From positions 74,501 to 138,500 of the forward strand of contig JAZDXN010000029.1 in assembly GCA_037013495.1 (NCBI GenBank): a stretch of 64,000 nucleotides of DNA, in the 5' to 3' direction. Positions 1 to 12,750 of the stretch are shown here, piece after piece. The notes under the pieces were generated by a model. That model saw only the letters and a program-made list of their open reading frames with translations, made no database searches and had not been told where the DNA came from. Position 1 is the stretch's first letter. The number at the start of each line of letters is the position of its first letter. The position numbers and the translations under genes were made by a program. This DNA is from Hippophae tibetana. Taxonomy: Eukaryota > Streptophyta > Magnoliopsida > Rosales > Elaeagnaceae.

Positions 1-621
1 TTGTATGATTTTATCATATTTTTATATAAATTTATCTTTTAAGAATCACAAGTATTTTTATTGTTTTTCAAGTCTTTTTGTTCAAAAATAATTTAAAGAT
101 TGGAAGAAAAATACTGGTGGCAATACATTATAAATATGTTGAGAAAAATGAGGAAAAGTCAAAAAAATGGAAACATTGGGCAAAATGGATCAAAAAGGTC
201 AAAAATGTAGATTCTAGTAGGCGTTGTGCACGCGCCATGTCATGTGACATGAACGTAGGGCTCAGCGTGACATGCACGTAGGGCTCAGCGGGACATGCAT
301 GTGGCTCGACATGGCATGCATGGGGCATGCGTAAGAGTCATAATGTTTTACTGTTTTGACTCCTTTCGTCCAATTTTTCCATTTTTTTTTAATTTTGCTC
401 ATTTTTTCTCAACATATTTGTGATGGTCTAAAGTATTTTTCATCGAGTCTTTAAATTATTTTTAAATGAAAATACCTAAAAAATAATAAAAATATCCATG
501 ATTATGAAAAAGACATATTTATATAAAAATATGATAAAATCATACAAATATAAATCTTTTTAATCAATTAAAGTATATTAAATCATGGTTATTTTAGTGA
601 TTTTTAAGCACTCATCAGAAA
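1..621. repeat. Foldback made of two Athila-type LTR ends
   Basis: Bases 1 to about 215 are the inverted copy of about 345-552; both carry TATGATTTTATCATATTTTT (one reversed). The right part ends GCACTCATCA at 621, as does the solo LTR ending at 62913, so it is the end of that LTR family. The middle (216-344) is richer in GC and holds a direct repeat of GTAGGGCTCAGCG at 255 and 278. The outer end of the left arm lies before the window. No gene here; short open frames on both strands are by-products of the palindrome. Confidence 0.7.
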
Positions 622-1342
622 CATTACTTTTAAGGAGAAAAACTGAAACTACAATGAGAAATCTAGAAAATCAAGTAGGCCAACTGTCCACAACTATTGG
701 AAGGTTGGATGATCAAGCATCTTGTACAATTCCCTCTCAAACTTGGGTGAATCCAAGGGAAAAGGCCAATGCAATCACTCTAAACACTAAGAAGCAGTTA
801 GAAGAGCTCCCTAAAGATCCAACAAAGACAAACTCTAAGAAAAGTCCAAGAAAATAAGAGTTAGAAAAAGGAGAAAGTACTCAACCAAAAAATAATACAA
901 CACCTCAGGTAATTCCTAAATCCCATGTCAACATTCCTTTGTTGGATGCTATAAAACAAGTGCCAAGGTATGCTAAGTTCCTTAAGAAGATTTGCACTGC
1001 TAAATGCAAGCTAAAAGGTAATAAGGTAGTTAGTCTAGGATAGAATGTTTCAGCTATATTACAAAACATTTGCCTCCAAAGTGCAAGGATCCTAGTAGTT
1101 TTACTATTCTATGAACTATGGGAACAACTACGTTTGAGAGAGCTATGTTAGATCTAGGAGCATCAATTAATGTTATGCCTTATTCTATATATTCTTGGAT
1201 TAACATTGGTCCTTTCAAGGACATTGGTGTTGTTATACAGTTAGTTGACAGGTCCAATTCATATCTAAAGGGTGTCTTGGAGGATGTGTTGGTATAAATC
1301 AATGAGATGCTATTTCTCACTGACTTTTATGTTCTAAATATG
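622..1342 (+). pseudogene. gag tail and first part of aspartic protease (outer fossil)
   Basis: From about 640 the frame reads NLENQVGQLSTTIGRL and then AITLNTKKQLEELP, the usual gag tail of Athila/Tat elements, which normally has a QxGQLA stretch followed by AITLRSGK. From about 1130 come MLDLGASINVMPYSIY, the retropepsin active-site region with DLGAS in place of D(T/S)GA, then VVIQLVDRSNSY and FLTDFYVLNM. The frame stops being continuous exactly where the minus-strand element at 1343 enters, and protease sequence resumes at 11669. Decayed fossil with multiple breaks. Confidence 0.8.
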
Positions 1343-4300
1343 AAAAGCTTGATACACAAAATTGTTGCATACAAATTTTGTATGATTTATAAAATAACTC
1401 GAAAATGCATGAATCACATACAAAAAATGATAAGTATACTTCCAAGGTCAGTCTAAAGAGGAATCATGCGGTTTTTAAATTATTAAAAAAATTCTTAAAA
1501 ATAAAATTATAACCTAAAAAGTCTGGGATATATTAGTTAGTTAATCATGCTTGTTCAATATTAAGTGGGTTATTAAATATATGAATAAAGATGATTGATT
1601 CTCCCTTTTCAATAAGAAAATATCCTAAGGTGATCACCACACAAATTGTGTGTGCAATGAATACGCAAGAATATGTATCACAATAAGTAATATAATGATA
1701 AGTAAAGATCGTTCCCACGAAGATTATTTTATTAGAAACTAATTTTTAAAACTAAAAATAATAAAAATCAAATTTGTTTTTGGTGTTTTTATATTTTAAG
1801 GAAGAAAAATTAAAATAACTAAAAGTAAATAGCAATAATTAACTAAATTAGATTTTGTGACTAAAAAGATATATGATAAAATATTTAGGAATACTTTATC
1901 TCTCAATTTTCTAAACATGCGAATCGCTAAAATCCCCCCAATATAATATCAATTAATTACATGATCAATTAAATTTAACCAGTCATGTATTCCTCTCTCA
2001 AGTAAACTACACATCATATAGTAATTAATTTAATCACACTCTCATGCCAATTAAATTGCATTCTACTCATTAAGTTCATCAATTATGGATCACATACATA
2101 AGAATCATAAATCTCTACCTAGAAACTATGCATGTTATTTATTCCAGACAAACAATTAAATAATTCTCTCAAATCTATTTAATTTCCTTAATAGATAAAT
2201 TGTTTCCCAAACAATTTATAGCATAAAATAAGATTAAAGAATATAATTAAATTAATATTATAATTGGAAAAAATATTAGATCATCACATGGTGAAAATTG
2301 GGTTCATAAGATTCCTATATTAATAAATTAATTACATATAATTGTGTTCATAAAGCTCATATTTTTTCATAAAGAAAGACATAAAATTGATAAAGAAAAG
2401 AGTAAAAAAATAAATACAATATTCTCTTGAATGTTTCTGTATTTTTCTCTCTTTTTAGCTCCAAAAATTGACCAAAATTATGCTAATGGAGACAAATTAA
2501 GGTTTATGGAGTGATTATGTGCTCAGGTGCAATCTGGACCGTCTGAATAGCCTCAGATCAAGGGCTACAATTAAAACAAGCAAAATTGATAGTTTCAGCC
2601 AATCACAATGCGACACGTGGCATCATAAATTCATTGGGCAAATCAAGGAGCGACGCGTGGCAGGGGAGATCGATCAGAGTCAACACTTGCTGAGTCAACA
2701 ATATGTGGTGCACGAGTGGAATGTGCGGAGCAATGGTGTGGTGACATATGGCATGACGTGTTGATCAATTTCCAAACTCGGATAGAACGACGTGCTGACA
2801 CATGGTGCATATTTCATCCTCTTCCCACACGGTGTAATGTGATTCACTCTCCATACTTGTGTGGCATGTCGCATGGGTAGCTTCTGATTGGTCCTGCGTT
2901 AAAAATTCATAAAAAATACAAAAAATCCCAAAAAATATATTTTCACTAAAAAGTTTATATTTTAATTTTTGGGCCATAAAAATACTATTTATTAAATAAA
3001 ACAAGTAAACATTAAGTAAAAATGTGTGCTAATGACTCTATTTTCATAGAGTCATCATGTGGTAAGGATGAAAATTATGTTGCTAATAAAAACCCAATTA
3101 ACATCCTAAGATGAGGATAACTAATTAATTAATTATTAAATTTTGATTTATTTCTAAGGATTTAATAAACCATCTAATTATTTCCTATGGCTAGGCATGT
3201 AAGTTAGACTTTCATTCAAGGTGTCGAAATTGGTTTTATAATTAAGTATCTGAAACTAACCTTCATATTTTAAAACTATTATAAAAGATATTTCATCAAT
3301 ATATCTTCAATAATAATTCTTATAAAAATCCTTGAAATAAAGTGTCTCAAAATAAATTTAGATTGTAATTGACTAATATATGTGTGTATTACTCTAAATC
3401 AGAGTCAGATAATTTAAATCATAAATCTAACTCTCTTGTTTCTTATGAAAAATACTTTGTCAATATATTTTTTATTTACATATTTTGTTTTAATCTTGAT
3501 GAACAAATAAAACTTAATTCATTTTATAAAAATGTTTAATCTACTTTAATATTTTACAAGGGTAACAACATTACTAATATCCCATATTATTTATAACAAA
3601 ACATGCATATTTTAATAAATGATTAATAAATTAAACAAACAGCATGTAAAAGACCACTTAGAGATTAAGTGAAAAGAATACATTTAAATACAGCTCAATA
3701 TATTTCTATTGGAATTGCTTCTATTTTAGAAAACCCCCAAACAAAATTGTTGCACTATTTATTGAATTGAAACTAAAAACTATTACATAAACTAAATTTG
3801 TTCAACTCTTAATTGAGAAAAGAACTTAAAAGTATTAAAAGAAAAACTTAAGAAAGCTTAAGAAACAAAGAAACGTAAAGGATTAAGAAATAAGGGATAA
3901 AGGAGAAAAATGTGGAAATTTTAGCTTGGCGTCACGACATAAAAAAATTTCACACTACGGCATACACAACTTGTACACGGTTTGGGCATGATCCACTATA
4001 TTCACGCTGTGGCACACAATGTTTTCACATCATAGCCCACGTATTATGTGAGACATGTTTGATTCTTTCCTTTTGCCTCATGCCATGGCATACAAAACAT
4101 TGATGTCGCGGCCCACTTGAACCTGCCTCACTTAGAACCCTTGTTTCTTGTAAAATCTTCTTTCAAATTTTGTAACATATGTAATGCTTTACATATGTTA
4201 TCTTTTTAGGCTCCGAAATTGTATTGAAGTACTTCAAGTAAATGTTTTCAAGTTAAATATTTTAAATACAAGAAATCCTTGAAATAAAAACAAAATATAC

Positions 4301-4419
4301 CTATGACTCCAAAAAAATAGATTTTTTTTAAATGATAGTAAAACTAACAAATACAAATCTATATAATCATTTAGCATGTATAAAATCATGATATATTAAG
4401 GGCTTTTGAGCATTTATCA
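1343..4419 (-). repeat. 3' LTR of the minus-strand Athila-like element
   Basis: It starts AAAAGCTTGAT and ends GCTTTTGAGCATTTATCA on +, matching the LTR at 9927-11668 (AAAAGCTTGATGTACAAAA to TTGAGAACATATCA). It is longer than its partner because a 1.43-kb LTR of another family sits inside it. Just right of it, 4420-4437 holds CCCTAACTAGCTTCTTGC; read on the minus strand this is the GCTAGTTAGGGTTG tract where a polypurine tract is expected. Confidence 0.8.
1631..3057 (-). repeat. Solo LTR of the family at 54.1-58.7 kb, inside the LTR at 1343-4419
   Basis: It begins TGATCACCACACAAATTGTG and ends ATAGAGTCATCA, the reverse complement of the LTRs at 54136-55583 and 57278-58706; the shared GGGAACGATCTTTACTTATC tract appears near its left end in reverse. 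Length 1427 bp. A clean 5-bp duplication is not visible: TAAGG precedes it and recurs at 3063-3067, and TCCTAAG recurs at about 3107, so about 50 extra bases seem to accompany the right end. Its promoter part holds several CACGTGG-like and ATTGG motifs. No gene. Confidence 0.75.
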
Positions 4420-6272
4420 CAACCCTAACTAGCTTCTTGCTAGTCAAACTAGGGAATATACTAAATCATTTTCATAGATTGATATCAATTTATTTATTAT
4501 ATGCAATAAGCCTTTAAACCCATGCGTTATCATAGTGGATGAGTATAAGTCTCATGAATGTTTTTTTATATGACACCCACACACTTCAAAAGTAAAACAA
4601 AAATAAAAACAAACAAATTAAAAAGAATAAAAAAAGAACAAGAAAAATAAAACTTCTCATGATTTAAAATTTCTTTAAGTTTACAATTAAAATCCATAGC
4701 ATAACTCATTTCAATATTCTAAACATTCATTATTTATTATAATAATTTACTTAAAATCACTTTCATATTCAAATAAAACATGTATTAATATAAAATTTAC
4801 CCAATTTCAGTGTAAGAAATTCAAATTCACTTCAACTCTAACCTTACAAGGTGTACTCTCAATAACATTGATCCTATTAGTTCAAGCACTTATTCAAATG
4901 TATATGAGAAATAGTTTATTTATAGAAATGAACTAATAAGTTTGCATGTGTACATAGAATAAAAAGCTCAAAGTGGTGCATCATATTGATTTCATGAAAG
5001 GATTTTATAAAGAAATCACATATTTTTTTCATACATAAACCAAATTCATCAAATAAAAATCTTAATTAATAAGAGATGAAGAAAATACAAATGACTTCTT
5101 AGAAAATTATTTCCTGTATAATTTCTTTTGTACTTAGCTAATTTTCACAATTTGAAAGATAATGGGTTATAGTATTTAGTTTATATTATCCAATATTATT
5201 TATTTTTTATATTTTTCTTTTATATCTCTTTTTTTAGAGATATTCTCTCTTTTTTAGAGAAAGGACCCATGCATAGATTTTACATATATTGTATGATAAA
5301 TTGAGTAGCTAATTTGTGCCCTTTTATTTTATTGGTTTATCCAATCCCATATATGCCTCTCTTTTTTTTTTTTTAAATAAGTCATGATTGAATGAAGAGA
5401 AGGGCTTATAGTTTCAATTTCTACTTAACTTATTAAATTTAAGCAATAAAAATAAATATATGACACTTTATTAGATGTAAAAATCTTAACATTCAATGTA
5501 AAGACTTATAGAGATCATATAAAAACTAGAATTGATAAGAATGGTGTTTAAAGAGTAGAAAAATATCATCACTTGGAATAGAAAGATAATAGCTCAAAAT
5601 ATATTCTCAAAAGATAGTCTTTACTATTTGATTCTTAAGCACCGATTTTAAGATTCATCACAATTACAACATTTTATCATGAAATACTAATTATGAAAAA
5701 AACTAAATAATTATCACATTATTCCATGAAATGTTTTTGAAATTAATCTAACAATGAAAGATTTAATCATTTTCTTAAAATTAACTATAAAAGACACAAT
5801 AATATTTATGAAAACTTTAAAATAAACTAAAAATTCCTAATTCAATAAAAATAAATAAAATCACACAAAAGTGTAAATAAAAAAATATAAAAATGTGAAT
5901 ATATGAACATAAAAATTTTAATTTAGTACAAAATTTTGTAATATAACTTTTCCTACCTCTAACCTAAACCTACATTTCTCTTAATATAATAATTATAAAT
6001 TAAAAATAAAGAGTAAAGAAGAGAATATTACCCATGTGTTGAATTTGTTCTAGAGTTGGTATGGATTTGTAGATGCATCCATCAATCCAAACATATTAAT
6101 ATTGCACATATATGTATTAACATAAATAAAAGAACATAATTAACATAAAAATAAAAAAAATACAATATCCAAAAAAATATCAACTAAAGTTTAAAAATAA
6201 AACAAAAAAAATACATAAAAAGTAATAAAATCATGGATCCAATTAGAGCTCCTTCTCCATGTCATGCGGACC
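4420..6272 (-). other. Non-coding tail of the Athila-like element
   Basis: About 1.85 kb of AT-rich sequence between the second coding stretch and the 3' LTR. No coding signature was found on either strand. The part at about 4690-4960 recurs in reverse orientation at 47690-47940, right of the CACTA transposon, so this tail marks a dispersed family. Confidence 0.6.
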
Positions 6273-7200
6273 TTAATCTTCATGTTCTTGTTGTAATAAG
6301 TTCATTTCATGCATTAACCTATTATGTTCCACTTGATCACGATGTTTTTCATTGAGAAATACTGCTTGTTGGTATTCTTCCATATAACTCATTCTCTCAC
6401 CAAAATTATGAAATTGTTGTTTCATAGACATTCTTGAAGGAGAAATGGCTCTTCTTTCTCTTGGAATAAATTTCATACTAGAGACATGCTTATCAAAGTA
6501 AGTCATATTCCATAATTCACCGGGTTGTATAACAACCTCACCTTTTGGATGGGGTACTTCCACTTTCTTACATAAAGTTGGGGAAAAAGAAACACATACA
6601 ATGACTATTTGCAGACAATTTAATTCTTTAGTTAATTATTGCCCCAACATCCATGGGCATCTTGGATGCAATTGCATATCGTAAAATAGCCCTATCTCTA
6701 TCAATAGTGCTATAATGTTTGGTAGGAATCATTCTAGAACACACAAAGGATTACCAAATTCTTGAAATTTTATCCAAATCCTTTACATTGAAACCTTTAT
6801 GTTTACTACCAGCTAAAATACACTCAATATAATTAAGGTTTTTAAAATTGAAGTATAATCCAAATTACTAAGATACTACTCATACTCAACTTATACAGTA
6901 TGCACTAAATAATAGTGAGCATTTGTACCATTTGGTCACATGGAACTAATACATTCCTAACCAACGCCTTATCATCAACAGAGTTAGGAAAAATTCACAT
7001 AGAATTCATGAACAAGAGATTCAATAGTAGCCTCTAGTTCCTCTACAAACTTATCTAGCCTAGGATTGCTATTACATAAGTAATCCCCCCAGGTCCATTA
7101 TTAAATTCCATTCCTCTTTTTGGTATAAAACCTTAATTACTTATATTGCTTTTTCAAAGCGAACTTTAGCATCATAACTAGAAAATTTTGAATTATCATA
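6273..7200 (-). pseudogene. Coding stretch resembling the putative plant transposon protein family
   Basis: Read leftward from about 7060 the minus strand gives FVEELEATIESLVHEFY, further on IPTKHYSTIDRDRAILRYAI and then a methionine-rich tail (positions 6563-6273) with MEVPHPKGEVVIQPGELWNM. Pieces of the form EFYANL, LxPTxHxSTI and DRAxLLY are typical of a domain often found in Athila/Tat polyproteins and related plant sequences, called putative plant transposon protein in domain databases as I recall. Its position between gag and the 3' LTR would fit the third reading frame of Athila elements. Function unknown. Decayed. Confidence 0.5.
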
Positions 7201-8085
7201 ATCTCAACAAGTTGAAACCTTTTTTCCCTTCCTACTTCATTTTGGTCCCATTTTCAAATGTAAATAAAATCTAAAGTTTCAAGAGTTCATAGAAATTTCA
7301 AACAACAATACAGATAATTAGATATTTTTTCTAACCCTTTTTATCCTAATTAGGGTTTTGGAACTCTTTAAAAATCATAATTATTTTCACCAATTTTAGA
7401 GAATTTAATTTAAAGACAAACTGTAAAATTTTATGAAAACTTACTGGTATTATTATGGAATGAAGAATAATAAAGAACACCTCTTTGTTAAAGATGAAGA
7501 TTCTTGAATTTGTTGAAGAAATTGAAAATTTCTTTGTGGGTATGGTAGGAAATTGTTAAAAAGGTAATTATTGGTAAAAGATTTGAAGAAAATTTGGAGA
7601 AATTTGAGATTTTTGAGGATTATGGTGATGTTTGGTACGAGAGAAAAATAGGTTTTTGTTAGAAAGAGTGAGAAAATGAGAAAAAGTTGATGATTTTCAA
7701 GTAGTAAAAAGTTATTTCATGCAAAAAAAAAAATCATACACATGCGTCGTGGCACAGATTTTTTCATGCTACATTATGAACCTTCTGATTTCTGATTGTT
7801 ACAAAATTTAATACCTCATAACATGATGCAGTTTTTTTCAAGTCATGGTGCACCGTAAACTGTATTTCTCACTTATTTTCTTGTCCCCTCTTTTTAGTTT
7901 TTAATATTATAATGAAAATCTACATTGATTAACCACACATAAATTTAAAAATCACACAATAAATAATAAAAAATAAAATACATAATAAAATTAAAATAAA
8001 TTAATGTTATAAATAAATAAATAAAGGGTTACCTCTCATTTAGGACTATTTTTACCATCTTTAGTAAGATGTTACTCGGGGGATT

Positions 8086-9270
8086 TCATCTTTTTTGTAA
8101 ACTCAATATCGCCTTTCTATTTTGTTCTTGATGTTTTATAATCTTGTAGTTATTCCTTGCCTTACTTTTCAAGTGCTCAGTTAACTGCTCCACCTGTATT
8201 TCTATCTTTTTAATCGAAATTTCTACATAGTCCAACATTTGACTAGTTTTTGACTGGTTGTGTCTACTAACTTGATCGAATGAACTCAAGTTGTCCTCCT
8301 GACTAGACTTATTGAGGGGATTCCTCGGAATTTATTGGTGGAATTGCTGGCATGGTGGGTTTAATCTTTAGGCAAATAGAGAGTTTTTCTACCTCTAGGA
8401 GAAATTGGGATTATCTTTCCACATAGGTATTAGCATTGGGGTCATACCTAGATTTTGGTTGGTGTCCCCCTAATACATTAACCTACACAAGCCCAATTAT
8501 AGCTTCTATATGATAGGGATAGGCATTAGCTCCATGTCTCAAATTACTGCACATACCATATTGTTCTTTATTTGTTATGGCATGTGCAGTGAGAAGCACA
8601 ACTTGCTTGGTTAGTTGAGCAAGCTATAATTGAACTTCAGTACCAAATCGACTCTAGCTTTCCTCAGTTTGAATCTCTTTTGTTGGGAATTAATGCCCAA
8701 TATCTTAAAGAGATTATAAGTGTATAAGGTTGTTTTCTCTCCCATTGCTCTACTAGCATCATTATCAATGGTGGACTGACACTCTTGTGGCAATCCATCA
8801 TAGAAAAATTGATGTTATAGCTACAATGGGTAGCTATAATGGAGGCATTGAATTAGATAGAGATTGAATCGATCCCATGATTCATGAAAAGGTTCTCCCT
8901 CTATCCGAGAGAAAGTGGCAATCTTACCTCTCAACTCTAATGTCTTTTAATGGAAATATAATTTTCCCATAAAATTTTTGTAGACTTCCTCCTAGGTTAT
9001 TAGGGAATTGGAGAAAGTAATATTATCCATGCCTTGGGCCTGTTTTTAAGGGTGTAGGGGAAAAACCTTATTTTCAGGTGATCCTTGGTGAGTACATCGA
9101 GGGGGACTATCTAAATTGTTGAATAAAAGTCCCTAATGAATGACAATAATCTTCATTAGGAAGTCCATGAAAATAAGGTAATATTAAAAAAATGAATATT
9201 TTACAATTTATAGCATCAAACAGCCTCACCCAAATGGATAGAACTAGTTGTAGTGCCAATTAACGGCCTT
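8086..9270 (-). pseudogene. gag-like remnant of the Athila-like element
   Basis: On the minus strand around 8900-8750 I read EPFHESWDRFNLYL followed by FFYDGLPQECQSTIDNDASRA, matching the Athila/Tat gag pattern GESxYEAWERFxxLL...FYxGLxxxxRxxxDAAAGG. Toward 8289-8086 comes a charged stretch starting MSSFDQVSRHNQS and rich in Lys, Gln and Glu, as expected for a coiled gag tail. No zinc knuckle was seen. Coding matter appears to end here, as no protease follows. Decayed, with several breaks. Confidence 0.7.
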
Positions 9271-9926
9271 GCAAATTCTTTATTTTGGTCTCTTCGGGTG
9301 GTGGATTTTCCCGATATTTAATGGTTTAGGTAAAGGATCAAGGCTAGGTTCAAAAATATGTTCTAAAAAGAGTTTTCAAACATCAAAGTCCGACAATCTA
9401 AATAGTCTATGTATATTATTATTAAAAAGAGTGAGAGGGTATCCTCAGGACCTTCTACCTAGCATTTACTAATAAAATTCGAATTTAATTTCACCTATCA
9501 AGCAAAAAAAAAATAAAAAGATAAAATAAATATACAAATTTATAAAACACTACATGTTATTCATACATAGAAATAATAAACACATAGTAAAGCATAATAA
9601 AATTATACACATATTAGTAAAATAAATTATAAACACAATAATTTATTACACAATTGTTAAACAAAAATTAAGAGAAATAAAAGAATAAAAGAAAGAAAGA
9701 AAATTAAAAATAAACAATAAACAATAAAGAATTGATTTAAAAGGAAAGAAAATTAAAATTCATTTTTTATATAAATACAAGAAAATTCAAAATTTTAAAA
9801 AGTTAAATTAATAACTTAGATATTTTAAAATTTTAAATAAAAATTATAATATTTACGACACAAAATGTCTTTAAGTTATTGATAATAAAAATTTAAAAAT
9901 GCTATTCCTTCCCCCTCAATGGTGCC
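9271..9926 (-). other. A-rich leader and tRNA-Asp-type primer-binding site
   Basis: Bases 9480-9900 are A-rich low-complexity sequence with no gene. Next to the LTR, + strand 9911-9930 is CCCCTCAATGGTGCCAAAA; on the minus strand this reads TTTTGGCACCATTGAGGGG, resembling the primer site used by Athila elements. It fixes the orientation of the element. Confidence 0.65.
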
Positions 9927-11668
9927 AAAAGCTTGATGTACAAAATTGTTGCCTAAAATTTTGTATGATTTATAAAATAGCTCACAAGTGCACGAATCAC
10001 TTATAGAAAATGACAAATATACTTCCAAAATCGGTTTAAAAAAGAATCATGTAGATTTTAAATTATTCAATAATTCTTAAAATCGAAATTAATAACCTAA
10101 ACATTATGTCACAATTTTTTTGGTTGAGTATCTAAACTACCCACATAAAACTATGGATAGTTTCGATAAACATTTAAATAATTAAATATTTATAATACAA
10201 TGAAAAATTTATAGGATAAATTGGTTAGTTAATCATGCTTGTTCAATTTTAAGTTGGATATTAAAGATATGAATTAGGATGATTGATTCTTTATTTTTTA
10301 ATAAGAAAATATCCTTGAGTCGAGATAACCAATTGATTAATTATTAAATTCTAATTTATTTCTATGGAATTAATAAACCATCTAATTATTACCTAAGGCC
10401 GAGTATGTAAGTTAGACTTTCATTCAGTGTGTCAAAGTTGGTTTTATGATTAAAGATCTAAAACTAACATTTAGATTTTAAAACAATAAATGAAGGATAT
10501 ATGGTCAATATATCTTCAATAAATTTTTTTAAATTAGAGCATGCCTCAAAATAGATTTAGAATATAATTGACTAATATATGTGATATGTCGTCAATATAT
10601 TTGACTCTAAATGAGAGTCTAAAAATTAAAATCTAAATCTAACTCTCTTGTTAATTATGAAAAATACTTTGTAAATATATTTTTTCATTTGCAAGCTTTG
10701 TTTTAATATTGATGACAAAATAAAACTTGATTCATTTTATAAAATTGTTTAATCTACTTTAATATTTTATGAGCCTAATAGCATGACTAATATCTCGTAT
10801 TATTTATAGTCAAACATGCATAGTTTAATAAATAATCAATAAATTAGACATATAGCATGCAAAACAACACTTAAAGATTATATAAAAATATTTAAATATA
10901 CCTCAATAGATTTCTTTTAGAATTGCTTCTATTATGGAAAACCTCCAAACATACTTGTGACACTGTGTATTGAATTGAAGCTAAAAACTATTATATAAAC
11001 TAAATTTGTTCAACTCTAAATTTGGAGAAGACCTTTAAACTAATAAAAGAAAAGATTAAGAAACTACTAAATGTAAAGGATTAAGAAATAAGGGATAAAT
11101 GGTAAGGGATGATTTTAATAATAGAAATAGGGTCCTATTTACGGGGTGAGAAAAGGAGGAAAATGTGAAAATTTTAGTTTGGCACCACGACATACAACTT
11201 TTCCATACCACTTCATACATAGCTTGTACATGGTTTTTATATGATCCACTATATTCACACCACAACACAATGTTTTCGCATCATTTCCCACATATTATTT
11301 GGGATGCATTTGATTCTTTCCTTTTGCCTCACACCTTGGCATGTAAAACATTCACGCAAAGGCCCACTTGAATCTGCATCACTTGGAATTCTTGTTTCTT
11401 GTAAATTCTTCTTTCAAATTATGAAACATATGTAATGCTTTACATATATTATCTTTTAAGCTCCAAAATTATAATGAATACTTCAAGTAAATTTTTTTAA
11501 GCTAAATCTTTTAGCTATAAGAAATTTCTCTAAAACAATAAAATATACTCGTGATTCCAAAAGGATAGATTTGTTTAATATGATAGTAAAACTAAGCAAA
11601 TTCAAATCTATATTATCATTTAACATGCATAAAATCACAATATATTAAGTGCTTTTGAGAACATATCA
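9927..11668 (-). repeat. 5' LTR of the minus-strand Athila-like element
   Basis: 1742 bp, AAAAGCTTGATG to ACATATCA on +; on the minus strand it opens with TGATATGTTCTCAAAAG. It matches 1343-4419 after the nested LTR there is set aside. It is followed at once by the ATATG duplication and then by protease sequence of the outer fossil. Confidence 0.8.
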
Positions 11669-12217
11669 ATATGAGAGATGAGACTAATGGTAACTCTACC
11701 ACTCTTTTGTTGGGTAGACCATTCATGAAAATTGCTCACACTAAAATGGATATCCAAAGTGGGACATTGACTATAGAATTTGATGGAGAGTCTATATGCT
11801 TTAGTATCTTTGAAACAATGAAGTACCCAAATGACAGTAATTCTTGCTATTTTATTGACAATGTAGATTCTTGTGTTGAATAGGTGTTTAAGCTTGAATA
11901 AGAAGACACCTTACAATTAGCCTTGGCAAATAGCTTGGATTCTAAAAATTGAAGAAGGCCTACTAATATAATAGAACTCTGTGCAGATTTGGAGATTACA
12001 GTGGCATCCTTAGAAACTCTTTTCAAAATTCCATAAAGATATAATTTGAACTTTATTTCTTTACCTATACACTATGAGGATACTACCTTCGAGTATGTAG
12101 GCATCCACATTGGAATTAAAATCTCTTTCATCACACTTAAATCATACATATTTGACAAACAATGACACATTACTGGTCATCATTGTTGGTCATTTGTCTC
12201 ATCAACAAAAGGATAAG
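11669..12217 (+). pseudogene. Second part of aspartic protease (outer fossil)
   Basis: The frame from 11671 reads MRDETNGNSTTLLLGRPFM, then KIAHTKMDIQSGTLTIEFDG, the conserved ILLGRPF(L/M)xTAxTxIDVxxGTLTxEF block of Athila/Tat proteases. The pair FYVLNM before 1343 and LLLGRPFM here brackets the insertion. The following bases to 12217 are decayed linker sequence upstream of the RT, ending at the next nested LTR. Confidence 0.8.
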
Positions 12218-12750
12218 TGATAACTGTATTTTATATAGTTATTTTCATCTATTTTATTAATTATAATTGCTATGTTCTTGACATTTTTAGTTAATTTTAA
12301 TTGAATAAATTAATATTTACTGTTTATTTGTTAAGGAATATATTTTTAAGAAAATTAAAGAATTTGAATCGAAAACTTACTTAATTGCAAATTTATGTCT
12401 GAAAATATAATTTAAAATGAAAGAGTGTTTAATTGCAATTAATAAAAGTCTAAAATATAATTTGAATTAAAATCGGGCTTAATTTTAATTATTAAAAGTT
12501 TAAAATTTAATTTAAATTAGAAAATGGCTGAATTGTAATTAAAGAAAGTTTAAAATTTTATTTGAATTAAATTGGAGGGCTAAAATGCAATTAAGAAAAT
12601 TTTATTTTTTTGCGCAGTAGAGAAGAAGTCCACGCGTATCTACCCACGCGTGCCATGTGAACCGTCAGATCAGAAAAACAACCACGACGATGCGCGTGTG
12701 TCTTACAAAACTGACCAAAGTGATTGGGCGTAGGTTTTATGGTTGCACAC

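Larger units (their letters stand above)
1343..11668 (-). mobile_element. Athila-like LTR element without recognisable pol, inserted in the protease of the outer fossil
   Basis: The 5-bp duplication ATATG lies at 1338-1342 and again at 11669-11673. Two LTRs flank it: 1343-4419 (which contains another LTR) and 9927-11668. On the minus strand, the first base after the right LTR opens a GGCACCATTGAGGGG stretch, resembling the TGGCGCCGTTGCCGGGG primer site of Athila elements. A gag-like stretch (9270-8086) and a second coding stretch (7200-6273) follow, then a long non-coding tail to the left LTR. I see no protease, RT or integrase, so it looks like a non-autonomous derivative. The two LTRs differ by very roughly 15-20% over their first ~135 aligned bases by eye, so it is old. 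Broken. Confidence 0.8.
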
